64,000 nt of DNA from Desulfovibrio sp. (GTDB lineage Bacteria > Desulfobacterota > Desulfovibrionia > Desulfovibrionales > Desulfovibrionaceae), in NCBI RefSeq assembly GCF_034006445.1, contig NZ_JAVESS010000002.1:248001-312000 (forward strand), written 5' to 3'. This document shows, piece by piece, positions 1-9,247 of the stretch. Position 1 is the stretch's first letter, and every line of letters starts with the position of its first letter. The position numbers and the translations under genes were made by a program. Under the pieces are notes generated by a model. That model was given only the letters and a program-made list of their open reading frames with translations, was not told the DNA's origin and ran no database searches.

Positions 1-1818
1 CTCCATATTGTAACGGGCCTGCAAGCGCCGCAGGCGCTCGTCCGTCAGAACGGTAGCCTCCATAAATTTGCAGTTGGGGCACCAGTCGGCGGTGAATTCC
101 AGCAGCATGGGTTTTTTGCCCAGGCTGGCCTCAAAGGTCTGCGGGTTGAACTCGCGCCATTGCGGCAGGGGGGCCACAGGGCGCAACACCCACATGAAAG
201 AAGCCAGCAAAAGTCCCAGACAGGCAAACCCCACAAGCCTGCGGCGCAAAGGCGGTGCGGATATGCCGCAGTACTGCCCCCAGAGCCAGGCGCACAAGGC
301 CACAACCAGCAGTACGCTTAACACCTGCATGTGTTTTTCCACCGGCAGGATGGAAAGCAGGTACAGCGCCGTGCCCATGAGAAAAAAGCCCACGACGCGC
401 TCAAAAATGTGCATCCAGGCTCCCGGTTTGGGCAAGATGTTCGCCAGGGCGGGCCAGATGCTGAAAAGCACGTACGGCAGGGCCATCCCGAGTCCCACGG
501 CCCAAAAAACGACCATGACCACCATGAGGGGCTGGGTAAAGGCCCAGCCAAGCACGCCGCCCAGGAGCGGCCCACTGCAGGGCGTTGCCAGAAACGTGGA
601 CACAAGCCCGGTAAAATACGCCTGAAGACAGGGATTTTTCGTGTGTGCTCCTGTTTTGAGGTCAATGACGGGCAGGGTGAAAACTCCAAGCATGGACAGC
701 CCCATCAAAAACACGAGCAGCAGCATGACCAGCAGCACGGCCTGATTCTGGTACAATTGCCCCCACATGAGGTCTGCAAGGCCGAGAACAAGGGCAAGAG
801 CGCTGAAAAGGGTCATAACGCCCGCCGCAAAGCAGAGGTTATGCTGCCTGAAATGCCTGAGGCCCTCCTTGCCGCAGCCGCCCACCATAAGCAGGCCGCT
901 GACCTTGAATGTCAGTACAGGCAGTACGCAGGGCATGGCATTGAGCAGCAAGCCTGCCAGTATGCCAAAGAGCAGCGCCTTTCCAAGACTGGTTATCTCC
1001 ATGGATTCATTTACATACCGTGGCGTCAGGTTCACAAAATCATCCATGGGGGGCAAGGGCTTTTGCACCTGCCCTCCTTCCGCCACGGCCGGTTCATTAC
1101 CAGACCCCGCAGTCTCTCCCTGCGATGCATCAAGCCAGCGGGCTATGCCTGCAGACTTGCCAGCCCCCGGATCGCCCTCCGTTGCGTCTTGCGTATCAGC
1201 TACGGCCGGAGCCCCGCCAAAAAGCTGCACGCCCTCGGCCGCGTCGTCCGCAACAGACCGGGGCGGCTGCTTTTTCAGGCTGCGCCATTGGGCTGCCCAG
1301 GGCATGGACTCAAGAGGCTGCGTTGCCTGGGGCACCACATCCTTCACCTGCTGGCTGACGGGCATACAGTTGCGCGTGGAACACAGAAGCATGCTTATGT
1401 CCGCCGTATAGGGCTTGCCCTGGTCCTCACGGGACAAAAGCACATAGAGGGTCACCTCGCCTTCATAAACGAAAATGGTGGCCGAGGGATCATAAAAGTC
1501 GCGCTGCACCGCCCCTTGCGGATACCACACGGACTGCGGCGTCCCATCGGCGACATTGAAGCGCAGGGTGGTGGGACGTCCCGCGTCGCCGGGGTCGTGG
1601 GCGTAGGCGTGCACATCCTTGGGCAACGTAAGGCGCAGGGCGCCGACAACGGCATCACCGTCCAGAGCCGTTTCAAGGCGCGCTCCCAGCGGGTTGGCGC
1701 TTGCATGACCTGAAAAAACAAGAAGACACAAGGCCATACACAGTGGCATCAGCCACAGGGCCAAGGGGACGTTTTTTGGGTTAAAAAGCTTTTTTAAAAA
1801 AATATTGTTATTTTTCAC
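1..1818 (-). CDS. dsbD: DsbD-type thiol:disulfide interchange protein, 3' end cut by window
   Basis: Translating the minus strand by hand gives one open frame of 606 codons that runs off the window, so the C-terminus is missing. A GTG at 1818 gives a good Sec signal peptide (MKNN..., hydrophobic core, then ASA); an in-frame ATG at 1749 is the alternative start. An N-terminal periplasmic domain carries a CSTRNC cysteine pair. About eight membrane segments follow, with the paired cysteines expected of DsbD (NAMPCVLP and TPCSGP). A thioredoxin-like domain begins near residue 570 with WCPNC at about 579-583. DsbD moves electrons from cytoplasmic thioredoxin to periplasmic thiols or cytochrome c maturation. 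The large plus-strand frames over it are antisense shadows. Confidence 0.87.
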   Translation of the reverse strand, partial: MKNNNIFLKKLFNPKNVPLALWLMPLCMALCLLVFSGHASANPLGARLETALDGDAVVGALRLTLPKDVHAYAHDPGDAGRPTTLRFNVADGTPQSVWYPQGAVQRDFYDPSATIFVYEGEVTLYVLLSREDQGKPYTADISMLLCSTRNCMPVSQQVKDVVPQATQPLESMPWAAQWRSLKKQPPRSVADDAAEGVQLFGGAPAVADTQDATEGDPGAGKSAGIARWLDASQGETAGSGNEPAVAEGGQVQKPLPPMDDFVNLTPRYVNESMEITSLGKALLFGILAGLLLNAMPCVLPVLTFKVSGLLMVGGCGKEGLRHFRQHNLCFAAGVMTLFSALALVLGLADLMWGQLYQNQAVLLVMLLLVFLMGLSMLGVFTLPVIDLKTGAHTKNPCLQAYFTGLVSTFLATPCSGPLLGGVLGWAFTQPLMVVMVVFWAVGLGMALPYVLFSIWPALANILPKPGAWMHIFERVVGFFLMGTALYLLSILPVEKHMQVLSVLLVVALCAWLWGQYCGISAPPLRRRLVGFACLGLLLASFMWVLRPVAPLPQWREFNPQTFEASLGKKPMLLEFTADWCPNCKFMEATVLTDERLRRLQARYNME

Positions 1819-1903
1819 TATATTAGCTCTTTCTTTCCAATTTTTTATTCAAACTCGCTTGACAGTGGGTACCCATCAGCGTAAACCCCTTTTCACGCAA
1901 TGC

Positions 1904-1979
<76 letters not shown>

Positions 1980-1987
1980 GAAAAATC

Positions 1988-2022
1988 AAAGGTTCGTGGT
2001 TACAAGCCACGAACCTTTTTTT
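1988..2022 (+). terminator. Rho-independent terminator of tRNA-Lys
   Basis: A nine-base-pair stem GGTTCGTGG / CCACGAACC with a seven-base loop is followed by seven T residues, directly after the tRNA. Confidence 0.9.
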
Positions 2023-2882
2023 GTATTTGCAATACAGCATCGCAACACCTGCAAGGACGCAACGCAGCGCATAAGCGCATGCCGCGACCATATACGACAC
2101 GCTTGCGTCAAAAGCCACATATGCAACAACGCTGCCACAGTACTGCTGCATACGCGCAGACTGTACCGGAGCTGTTTTTTTGCTTCTGGCAGACATACGG
2201 TAGCGACAGGACACAAGCGTACTGCCCGTCGTTAGTACACGAACGATCCCACAAACAACAGACAGCATGTGACCCCAGAGGGAAAACGTTAAGCATCTCA
2301 GCATTAGTGAGATTTTATCCCTACTGGAAAAGCAAGTCCATCTTTCCTTTACGTCCGCGTCTTACGGCGCGGCGGCGTCCCGAAAAACCGTATTTTTATG
2401 GCTGCCAGAGCCCTGCGCGGAGCGCCCCCACTGATTACATGCCTGCCAGCGCCATACGGGCAACCGGAACCTTCAGTTTCAGAGCCTGCTGCCTCGACAG
2501 ACAGACAGACAGACAGACCACCAGCGCAGTGCCCCAATAACAACTGCCCGGCATGCCGGGCTTGTTACAAAAAAGCGATGGCACAAAAAAATGAGCCTCT
2601 CCGCTAGAGCAGTTTACGAATGAAATGAGTTAAATGCTCTGCAAGGATTTTTTCTGAAAATCCTTGCCACGAAATGCGAGTAGGCGGGCTTTTGCCCGCC
2701 GTACGCGAGCATTTCAAGTGTTAAATGCTCTAACAGAGAGGCTCACCTGATTGAGATGGTTACGAATGTGCGGGCTTTCCTGCCTGCGCCCGCTCCTGCT
2801 GCCGCCAGAGCAATTTCAGGCGGCAGCCGTCAGACGACGAGGAAGCCTTACGGCTGGCGACAGCATCGCCAGTAAAATGGCT
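2023..2882. other. 860-bp region without a recognisable gene
   Basis: No convincing coding frame is seen. The longest minus-strand frame ends in a translation of the tRNA itself (GLEPRTN), a known artefact. The stretch contains a short ACAG tetranucleotide run near 2497-2519, one copy of the 126-bp repeat (2606-2731) and a smaller AGAGCA-bounded palindrome that ends in the hslU stop codon. A tRNA 3' flank is a classical integration site, but no integrase, att duplication or phage gene is visible here. Confidence 0.6.
2606..2731 (+). repeat. 126-bp AGAGCA-bounded dispersed repeat, copy 1
   Basis: The copy starts AGAGCAGTTTACGAATG and ends GTTAAATGCTCT. Inside are two hairpins: AAGGATTTT/AAAATCCTT, and a GGCGGGC/GCCCGCC stem around a TTTT loop. 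It is almost identical to 21919-22044 (same length, same orientation) and similar to an inverted, diverged copy at 29700-29824. No coding capacity is evident. Confidence 0.85.
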
Positions 2883-2885
2883 CTA
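2807..2885. repeat. AGAGCA-type palindromic repeat overlapping the hslU stop codon
   Basis: The element begins AGAGCAATTTCA and ends AAAATGGCTCTA, which is the inverted-repeat pattern seen at 18271-18297 and 27554-27580. The terminal CTA on the plus strand is the TAG stop codon of hslU on the minus strand. Confidence 0.6.
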
Positions 2886-4193
2886 AAGGATGTACTGCGT
2901 CAGGTCCTGATCGTTGCGCACGTCCTTGAGGTGCTCGGCCACATAGGCTTTGTTGACCACGACTTGCGCGCCCGGCATGTCCGGGGCGTCAAAGGAAATG
3001 TCGGACAGTATTTTTTCCATGATGGTGTACAGACGGCGCGCGCCGATATTTTCCGTGCGGGAATTGATGTCTTCAGCAAAGGCGGCAACTTCTTCCAGGC
3101 CGTCCTCGGTAAAGCTCAAGCGGATCTGCTCTGTGCCCAGCAGGGCTTCATACTGCTTGGTAAGGGCGTTGTCCGGCTCGGTAAGAATGCGCAAAAACTC
3201 TTCGCGACCCAGGGCCTGAAGCTCCACACGCAAGGGAAAACGCCCCTGTAATTCAGGAATCATATCCGAGGGTTTGCTGAAGTGGAACGCGCCCGCGGCA
3301 ATAAACAGCACATGATCCGTGCGGATCATGCCGTACTTGGTATTCACGGAGCTGCCCTCCACAATGGGCAGCAGGTCACGCTGCACGCCTTCGCGCGAAA
3401 TATCCGAGGTACGGTTTTGTGATGAACTGGCGATCTTGTCTATTTCGTCGATAAAGATGATGCCGGTCTGCTCCACCCTTTCCTTGGCGCGTTCGACCAG
3501 GGCGTCCTGATCAACCAGCTTGCCGGACTCTTCCTGCACAAGCACGTTGAAGGCGTCGCGAACCTTCATCTTGCGGCGGCTGCGCTTGGGCGGAAAGGCC
3601 TTGCTGAACATGTCCTTGACCTGGCCCCCCATCTGCTCCATGCCGGGGATGGCAAAAATATCCACCCCGCCGCCCATCTCCGTCACTTCCATTTCAACTT
3701 CGCGCGTATCCAGAAAACCGAGGCGGAACTGCTGCAACAGTTTTTCGCGCGTGGAGGAGCGGTCTTCCAAACCAAAGGAGCTGGGCAGCAAAAGATCCAT
3801 CAGGCGCGATTCCGCAGCGGCTTCGGCGGCTTTGCGCACGCGGGCGTTTTCCTCGTCGCGCACAAGGTTTATGCCGATCTCCATCAGATCGCGCACCATG
3901 GATTCCACATCCCGCCCCACGTAGCCCACTTCTGTGAACTTGGTGGCCTCCACCTTGATAAAGGGCGCGCCCGAAAGTTTGGCCAGGCGGCGCGCTATTT
4001 CGGTTTTGCCCACGCCGGTCGGCCCCATCATAATGATGTTCTTGGGCGAAACCTCGTCGCGCAGGTCAAGCGGCAGATGCTGCCTGCGCCAGCGGTTGCG
4101 CACGGCTACGGCAACCATACGCTTGGCCTGTTCCTGGCCCACAACAAATTTATTCAGCTCGGACACGATCTCACGGGGGGTCAAGGTGCTCAT
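2883..4193 (-). CDS. hslU: HslU, ATPase/unfoldase of the HslUV protease
   Basis: HslU is the AAA+ ring that unfolds substrates for the HslV peptidase in the cytoplasm. The 436-residue protein has Walker A GPTGVGKT (57-64), pore loop GYVG (90-93), Walker B IIFIDE (245-250) and the family C-terminus LTQYIL. Length matches E. coli HslU (443). The start at 4193 ([10 protein letters not shown]) is preceded by an AGGAGC ribosome-binding site; the frame stays open upstream but with no family similarity. Its partner hslV is not adjacent but at 56402, with a different set of neighbours. The TAG stop falls inside a palindromic repeat. Confidence 0.97.
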   Translation of the reverse strand: MSTLTPREIVSELNKFVVGQEQAKRMVAVAVRNRWRRQHLPLDLRDEVSPKNIIMMGPTGVGKTEIARRLAKLSGAPFIKVEATKFTEVGYVGRDVESMVRDLMEIGINLVRDEENARVRKAAEAAAESRLMDLLLPSSFGLEDRSSTREKLLQQFRLGFLDTREVEMEVTEMGGGVDIFAIPGMEQMGGQVKDMFSKAFPPKRSRRKMKVRDAFNVLVQEESGKLVDQDALVERAKERVEQTGIIFIDEIDKIASSSQNRTSDISREGVQRDLLPIVEGSSVNTKYGMIRTDHVLFIAAGAFHFSKPSDMIPELQGRFPLRVELQALGREEFLRILTEPDNALTKQYEALLGTEQIRLSFTEDGLEEVAAFAEDINSRTENIGARRLYTIMEKILSDISFDAPDMPGAQVVVNKAYVAEHLKDVRNDQDLTQYIL

Positions 4194-4474
4194 CAATTGC
4201 TCCTGATAAGTTTGCTCTATCTGTCCATATAGGCACTGCAACCGATCTGGCAATGGTGCACTGCAAATTTTGCGCGGCCGGGCCTGCCGCATGACACAAA
4301 AATGTCGCCATTATTCCCTCGACGGTATGCCACGTATTTGCAATGATGCAGTTCTGAAGGGCGGCGTCTCCTTGGTGAAGCATGGCTTGGCACGCACTTG
4401 TTGATAACAATTATTGACTATCCAGGGCACTTGTAGCACACTGGTTCCACAAACAAAGGCACAAGGAGTTCCGT

Positions 4475-4978
4475 ATGAATACAGTCACTTTCAAGGGCAC
4501 ACCTCTCCATCTCATGGGCAACCGGCCTGCGGTCGGGCAAAAAGCCCCGGACTTTACCCTGGCCGCCAACGACCTCAGCCCCCGCAGCCTCAAGGACTAT
4601 GCGGGCAAGGTGCTGGTGCTGGTAAGCGTGCCCTCCCTTGATACTCCTACATGCGATATGGAAGTGCGCCGCTTCAACAAGGAAGCCGCCGCCCTTTCCG
4701 ACAAGGTGCGCATCGTGGCCGTAAGCTGCGACCTGCCCTTTGCCCAGGCCCGCTGGTGCGGCGCTGCGGGCGTTCAGTCTGTCGAAACCCTCTCTGACTA
4801 CAAAGAAAGAAGCTTCGGCAAGGACTATGGCCTGCTTATTGACGAACTGCGCCTGCTGGCCCGCGCCATCGTGGTTGTGGCCCCTGACGGCACGGTTGCC
4901 TATACCCAGCTTGTTCCTGAAGTTGCCAGTGAGCCGGATTATGACGCGGCCCTGGCTGCCGTGAAAAAACTTGCATAA
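4475..4978 (+). CDS. tpx: Thiol peroxidase (Tpx-type peroxiredoxin)
   Basis: Tpx reduces hydrogen peroxide and alkyl hydroperoxides using thioredoxin. The 167-residue protein matches the family length and carries the peroxidatic cysteine C60 in SLDTPTCD and the expected resolving cysteine C96 in ARWCGA, so it is an atypical 2-Cys enzyme. AAGGAG lies 8-13 bases before the ATG. It is divergent from hslU; the 281-bp spacer contains an AT-rich imperfect dyad (TTGATAACAATTATTGAC, 4402-4419) that could be an operator, although no regulator can be named. It is monocistronic, with a terminator 40 bases downstream. Confidence 0.95.
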   Translation: MNTVTFKGTPLHLMGNRPAVGQKAPDFTLAANDLSPRSLKDYAGKVLVLVSVPSLDTPTCDMEVRRFNKEAAALSDKVRIVAVSCDLPFAQARWCGAAGVQSVETLSDYKERSFGKDYGLLIDELRLLARAIVVVAPDGTVAYTQLVPEVASEPDYDAALAAVKKLA

Positions 4979-5017
4979 CTGCGCGGGCACACTGCCCTTC
5001 CTTGCCAGCGCATAGTG

Positions 5018-5049
5018 AAAGCCTCCCTGTCGTGACAGGGAGGCTTTCT
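5018..5049 (+). terminator. Bidirectional terminator between tpx and znuB
   Basis: The inverted repeat AAAGCCTCCCTGT / ACAGGGAGGCTTT has a four-base loop, with T-rich sequence on both strands. It lies between convergent tpx and the znuB-like gene and could serve both. Confidence 0.85.
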
Positions 5050-5087
5050 TGCAAACACACTCTTGGCCGCGCGTAGCATCCGCCGCG

Positions 5088-5954
5088 TCAGGCGCTTTTT
5101 CGACCTCCGCGCAGGCCGGCCACCAGGGCGCTCACGCCAAACCAGCAGCACGACACGAGAATCACGGTGGCCCCGCTGGCCGTGGACATCCATTCCTGCG
5201 CTGAAAGCACAAGGCCGACAAAGGCCGAACTCAGCCCCACAACCAGCGCCCACCAAAACATGCCGCCAGCCGTGGAGGCCAGATTTCTGGCCGTGGCCGC
5301 TGGCACGATGAGCAGGGCCGTCACAAGCAGCACCCCCACCGCCCATACGGAAAACATGACCACAAGGGCCAGCAGCGCCGCAAAAACATACTGCCACAAA
5401 GCAACGCGCACGCCGTGCACGCGGGCCATGACGGGGTTCAGGGCAATATACAGCAGCCTGTTGTAGCCCACTACCTGAAAAAGCAGCATGGCGAAAAAGA
5501 GCAGCAGCAGAAAGCCCGTCTCGCCTTCAGTAATGGTGAGAATATCGCCGTACAAAAAGCGCTGCATGTCGCGCCCCACTCCTGGGGCACGGCTGACCAC
5601 AGCCAGACCAAAGGCCACCACAGCAGAAAACACAATGCCTATGACCGTGTCGCCGGAAAGGTTGCTGCGCCGCCGCACGGCCATGATGCCCAGCCCCACC
5701 AGCACGCCGAATATCGGCATGGAAATACGCGGGTTTATGGCCAGAATAAGGCCAAGGGCCACCCCGGCGAAGGCAGAATGCCCGATGGCGTCGGAAAAAA
5801 AGGCCATGCGAAAGCTGATGACCTCCACACCGAGCACCGATGCCATGGGGGCCAGCAAAAGCAGGCCTAACATGGCCTGCTGCATAAAGCGCATTTGCAG
5901 GCAGTCCAGCGGCAGGCGGCCCAAAAGATCATAGATTAAGGTCAGATCAGGCAT
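5088..5954 (-). CDS. znuB: Metal ABC transporter permease, ZnuB family
   Basis: This is the membrane subunit of a zinc or manganese importer. Of 288 residues, most lie in about eight hydrophobic segments; LLLLAPMASVLGVEVISFR, FFSDAIGHSAFAGVALG and the C-terminal VGVLLVTALLIVPAATAR are typical of the ZnuB/MntB family. The ATG at 5954 (MPDLTLIYDLL) is chosen because the frame upstream is proline/arginine-rich linker that overlaps znuC. With this start it overlaps znuC by eight bases, which implies translational coupling. It is last in the znuA-znuC-znuB order. Substrate (Zn versus Mn) cannot be settled from the permease alone. Confidence 0.92.
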   Translation of the reverse strand: MPDLTLIYDLLGRLPLDCLQMRFMQQAMLGLLLLAPMASVLGVEVISFRMAFFSDAIGHSAFAGVALGLILAINPRISMPIFGVLVGLGIMAVRRRSNLSGDTVIGIVFSAVVAFGLAVVSRAPGVGRDMQRFLYGDILTITEGETGFLLLLFFAMLLFQVVGYNRLLYIALNPVMARVHGVRVALWQYVFAALLALVVMFSVWAVGVLLVTALLIVPAATARNLASTAGGMFWWALVVGLSSAFVGLVLSAQEWMSTASGATVILVSCCWFGVSALVAGLRGGRKSA

Positions 5955-6909
5955 GCCCGGCCTCCCCGGCGGCTGAACCGTCACCCGCGCCTTTGCCCGT
6001 GCCCTTGCCCGCGTGCCCGTCCGGGCCACCCTTCTGCGCCAACAAACCTTCCGCCGCCGCCTTCACGCCGCCACGGCGCTGTATGCTGGCATAGGCAGGC
6101 AGCAGGCGTTCCGGCGCGCACACGGCTCCGCACTGGGGGCAGGCAGGATCAGCAGGGTCGCACTGATCGGGATACAGATGGATGGGCACGCCAAAAAGCT
6201 GCATGAGAATAGACGCGTTAAGGGCCTCATGGGGCGCGCCCTCGGCGCAGACCTTCTTGTTGAGGCATATGACGTGGGTCGCATAGTGGGCTGCCAGGGA
6301 CAGGTTATGGCTGACAATTATCTGGGTAAAGCCCTGCTCCATGCGGACTTTGTCCAGCACTTCCCAGAACAGCCGTTCACCCTGCACATCGACTCCGGCG
6401 GCAGGCTCGTCGAGCACCAGCAGCCGGGGTTCGCGGCCAAGGGCCGCAGCCAGCAGCACCCGGCGCATTTCACCGCCAGAAAGATCGCTCACCCGCCTGT
6501 CCTCAAGCTGTTCGGCCTGCACCATGTGTAACAGTCTGCGCGCCTCTGCGCGCACAGAATGGCTGAGGCCGAACCACAGGGGGCGGCGCTGGCGGTTGAG
6601 CGCCAAAAACTCTCCCACGCGCAGGGGCAGGCTGGCGTCCATATGAAGATACTGCGGCACATAGGCCGTGCGCGGCAGGCCGGACTGGCCTGCCGCCTCA
6701 ATACGGCCCGAATAGCTCATCTCGCCAATAAGACAGAGCAGCAGCGTGGTCTTGCCAGCGCCGTTGGGGCCCACAAGCACGGTGCTGCTGCCTGCGGGCA
6801 CCGTGGCGCACACATCCTCAAGGATGAGCCTTCCACCACGGCACACGCAGACATGGTCAAAAACAAGGTCAGGAGCGGTAGTGTCAGCGCGGCTCAAAAT
6901 ACTTCTCAA
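5947..6909 (-). CDS. znuC: Metal ABC transporter ATP-binding protein, ZnuC family
   Basis: This subunit powers metal import. It has Walker A GPNGAGKT (47-54), signature LSGGEMRR, Walker B LLVLDEP and the H-loop SHN. At 320 residues it is longer than E. coli ZnuC (about 250). The extra C-terminal part carries four cysteines (250, 257, 260, 264; spacing CX6CX2CX3C) and a Gly/Lys/His-rich end, possibly a metal-sensing or metal-binding tail. The start is uncertain: TTG at 6909, or TTG at 6897, which has GAGAAG just upstream. Either start overlaps the end of znuA, as expected for a coupled operon. Confidence 0.92.
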   Translation of the reverse strand: MRSILSRADTTAPDLVFDHVCVCRGGRLILEDVCATVPAGSSTVLVGPNGAGKTTLLLCLIGEMSYSGRIEAAGQSGLPRTAYVPQYLHMDASLPLRVGEFLALNRQRRPLWFGLSHSVRAEARRLLHMVQAEQLEDRRVSDLSGGEMRRVLLAAALGREPRLLVLDEPAAGVDVQGERLFWEVLDKVRMEQGFTQIIVSHNLSLAAHYATHVICLNKKVCAEGAPHEALNASILMQLFGVPIHLYPDQCDPADPACPQCGAVCAPERLLPAYASIQRRGGVKAAAEGLLAQKGGPDGHAGKGTGKGAGDGSAAGEAGHA

Positions 6910-7936
6910 GAATGTTGATGTTGTTATTCATGGTCTTTTCATAGTGATCCAGCGAAGGACTGGTCGGGCCAGAAGCCAGGGAATCCAGTTGGGCCGCAGG
7001 TATGCCCACCTCGCGGGCCAGCGTCTGCACGGCCTTGTCCGAGTATTGCGGTTCGCTGGCTATGAGGGCGGGTTTGTGCTCCCGCAGTATCTTGGCCACC
7101 GTGATGAGGCGTCCTGCCGAAGGCTGAGCCTCCTCGTCCTCCTGAATAACGGCAACCACTTCAAGGCCGCCGTCACTCGCCATATAGGACAGGGCGTCGT
7201 GCATAAGCGCTATGCCCTTGTTGGGGGCCTTGGCGCCCATAGTGGCAAGACGTTCGCTCAGGCCTGACAGCACCTTTTCGTACGCGCTGGCGTTGGATTC
7301 ATACGACGCGGCGTTCTGCGGGTCGGCCTTGGCCAGGCCCTGAGCCATGTTTTTCACCATAACGGCCGCCAGACGGGGGCTTGCAAAGGCATGGGGGTTG
7401 ACGCCGCCGTGGTCGTGGTGGTGGCCGTGTTCATGTCCGTCATGCCCGTCATGGCCGTGGGCGCTTTCTTCATGCCCGTGCCGTGCGGCATGATCGTGCC
7501 CGTCGTGATCCGCATCCCCGTCCTCGTGGGCATTGCCTTCCTTGAGGGGGGTGATGCCCGCGCTGCTGTCCACCACAACAAGGCCCGGTTTGGCGTTGGG
7601 CAAGGCTTTGAGCATAAAATCGTCCAGACCGAGACCATTGAGCAGCAGCACATCTGCCTGGGCCAGCTTCTGCATGTCCTTGGGGGTCAGGGCGTAGTCG
7701 TGCGGGCAGCCTGTCTGGGCCGGGATAAGCAGATCAACCTGCGCGCCGGGATTGGACTGAACCACATTACGCGCCAGAAGGTATACGGGATATGTTGTTG
7801 CAAGAATGCGCAATTTGCCCTGGCCTGCCGCTGCCGAAGCGGCCTGCGGCAGAACCAGACCGGCACTGGCGAGGCAGGCTGCCATCACGATGGCGACAGC
7901 ACTGAATCGAAAAAGCGTAAATATCTTTTTTTTCAT
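6884..7936 (-). CDS. znuA: Periplasmic metal-binding protein, ZnuA family
   Basis: This is the solute-binding protein of the importer. The 350 residues begin with a Sec signal peptide (cleavage near ASA, about 34-36). Likely metal ligands include H79 in CPHDY and H182 in VNPHAF. Between 137 and 182 lies a charged loop with about 16 histidines (GHDGHDGHEHGHHHDH), a zinc-handling hallmark that favours zinc over manganese. The start at 7936 (MKKKIF) has GGAG eight bases upstream. It is first gene of a three-gene operon. I could not identify a Zur-type operator in the upstream 150 bases. Confidence 0.94.
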   Translation of the reverse strand: MKKKIFTLFRFSAVAIVMAACLASAGLVLPQAASAAAGQGKLRILATTYPVYLLARNVVQSNPGAQVDLLIPAQTGCPHDYALTPKDMQKLAQADVLLLNGLGLDDFMLKALPNAKPGLVVVDSSAGITPLKEGNAHEDGDADHDGHDHAARHGHEESAHGHDGHDGHEHGHHHDHGGVNPHAFASPRLAAVMVKNMAQGLAKADPQNAASYESNASAYEKVLSGLSERLATMGAKAPNKGIALMHDALSYMASDGGLEVVAVIQEDEEAQPSAGRLITVAKILREHKPALIASEPQYSDKAVQTLAREVGIPAAQLDSLASGPTSPSLDHYEKTMNNNINILEKYFEPR

Positions 7937-8389
7937 GGTATTACTCCATTTCACCAAGTCAGCATTCTTGGTTATGCTTCCACTATGGCCCTGTCAAGGC
8001 CGCCAAATCTGGCATAGCGACAAACAGAGGCATGACGGAAAGCCCCTCCAGAGCGGCCTCCCGTCATATCCGGCATGAATCAATGCGCACACGCAGATTA
8101 CCTTAAGGAAGCACTGATTAAAGAGCCTCCTGGAAACGCGCAGTTATTTCGTTTGGCAAGGCGCGATCTTTTATTGAAGCAGGAGTGGACTCTTCCGTCC
8201 TTAACTGTTTCAAAAAAAGTGAAGCAAGTCCGGCAAACGGAATAAATCAGCATTTCCTTGAAGAATATACATTCCAAAGGTATTGACGCGCCCGCCTCGG
8301 CCCGCGACAGCGCAGATCAACTGCGGTTAGGTTCTCACAGCGAAAGCCTGCTCCGGCAGACGCCAGGGCCTTTTCAAAGCAACACGGCT
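7937..8389. other. Intergenic region between znuA and the pirin gene
   Basis: It holds the znuA promoter region and one full 151-bp dispersed repeat (8107-8257). No coding frame with a ribosome-binding site or family similarity is seen. Confidence 0.6.
8107..8257 (+). repeat. 151-bp MITE-like palindromic element, copy 1
   Basis: The left end is GGAAGCACTGATTAAAGAG; the right end, read inward on the minus strand, is GGAAATGCTGATTTATTCCG. The ends are imperfect inverted repeats, an inner GGAAACGC...GTTTGGC block also pairs with the right arm, and the centre TTGAAGCAG.../...CTGTTTCAA pairs too, so the whole element can fold into one long hairpin. Confidence 0.88.
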
Positions 8390-9247
8390 CTATCCCGCTT
8401 TTCCCCGGGGCGCGTGGCGAATGAATGTGCCGTCCTCCAGTTCAAAGAAGGCCTGTCTCAGCTCTTCATCCGTGTTCATGACAATGGGCCCGCCCCAGGC
8501 CACCGGCTCATGCAGGGGCGCACCGGAAACCAGGACAAAACGCGCGCCTTCAGGCCCGCCCACAAGGCTCAGGCTGTCCCCCGGCGTAAACAGGCAGGCA
8601 TTGCGATGGGGAATCTCGCCGCCACCAGCAAGCTCGCATTCCCCTTCAACCATATAGGCAAAGACAGTATCCTGCGGTCTGGTGGCTATGTTCCAGAGCG
8701 CGCCGGGTCTCAACGTCACGTCCAGAAAGATTATATCGACGTAATCGCCCCTGGTGGCTCCGGCAACGCCATTATAGTCTCCGGCCACCACAGTCACCAG
8801 CGCCCCGCCGTCTTCCACTCTGGGAACCATTTCAGACCGGATGTCCCTGTATTCGGGATCAACCATCTTGCGGGCGCGCGGCAGGTTTATCCAGAGTTGC
8901 AGGCCCAGCATGCGGCGTGATGCCTGGGGCATTTCCTGGTGCAGAATGCCGCTGCCCGCCGTCATCCACTGGCAGCCGCCGTCCACAATGCTTCCGGCAT
9001 TGCCGAGGCTGTCTTCGTGGTCTATGCGGCCCCGCATGAGGTAGGTAAAGGTTTCAATGCCCCGGTGCGGATGGGTGGGAAAGCCCTTGGTGTAATCGTC
9101 AGGATTTTCAGAATCAAAGGCATCCAGCATAAGAAAAGGATCAAACTTGCGTACTGTGGGTGAACCAAGTACGCGCACCAAATGTACGCCTGCGCCGTCA
9201 ATGGCCTTTCGGCCCGTGACCAGCTCGGCAATGGATCGTTTTTTCAT
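8390..9247 (-). CDS. Pirin family protein
   Basis: This is a bicupin protein of 285 residues. The metal-binding residues known from human pirin are all present: H59 and H61 in THPHRG, H103 and E105 in LHQEMP. GGAG sits eight bases before the ATG. Some bacterial pirins have quercetinase activity and others bind partner enzymes; nothing in the neighbourhood indicates which applies. It appears monocistronic, with repeat-containing intergenic DNA on both sides. Confidence 0.93.
   Translation of the reverse strand: MKKRSIAELVTGRKAIDGAGVHLVRVLGSPTVRKFDPFLMLDAFDSENPDDYTKGFPTHPHRGIETFTYLMRGRIDHEDSLGNAGSIVDGGCQWMTAGSGILHQEMPQASRRMLGLQLWINLPRARKMVDPEYRDIRSEMVPRVEDGGALVTVVAGDYNGVAGATRGDYVDIIFLDVTLRPGALWNIATRPQDTVFAYMVEGECELAGGGEIPHRNACLFTPGDSLSLVGGPEGARFVLVSGAPLHEPVAWGGPIVMNTDEELRQAFFELEDGTFIRHAPRGKAG

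Noticed and set aside
331..1713. Long plus-strand open frame (460 codons) over the dsbD region
   Set aside because: Low-complexity composition and no family similarity; the minus strand reads as a full DsbD with all expected cysteines.
2497..2519. CRISPR-like or phase-variable repeat
   Set aside because: It is only a short run of the ACAG tetranucleotide, outside any gene, with no spacer structure. No CRISPR array was found in the window.
4402..4419. PerR/Fur-type operator upstream of tpx
   Set aside because: The dyad TTGATAACAATTATTGAC is imperfect (about 5 of 7 positions) and does not match a known box well enough to be listed as a feature.
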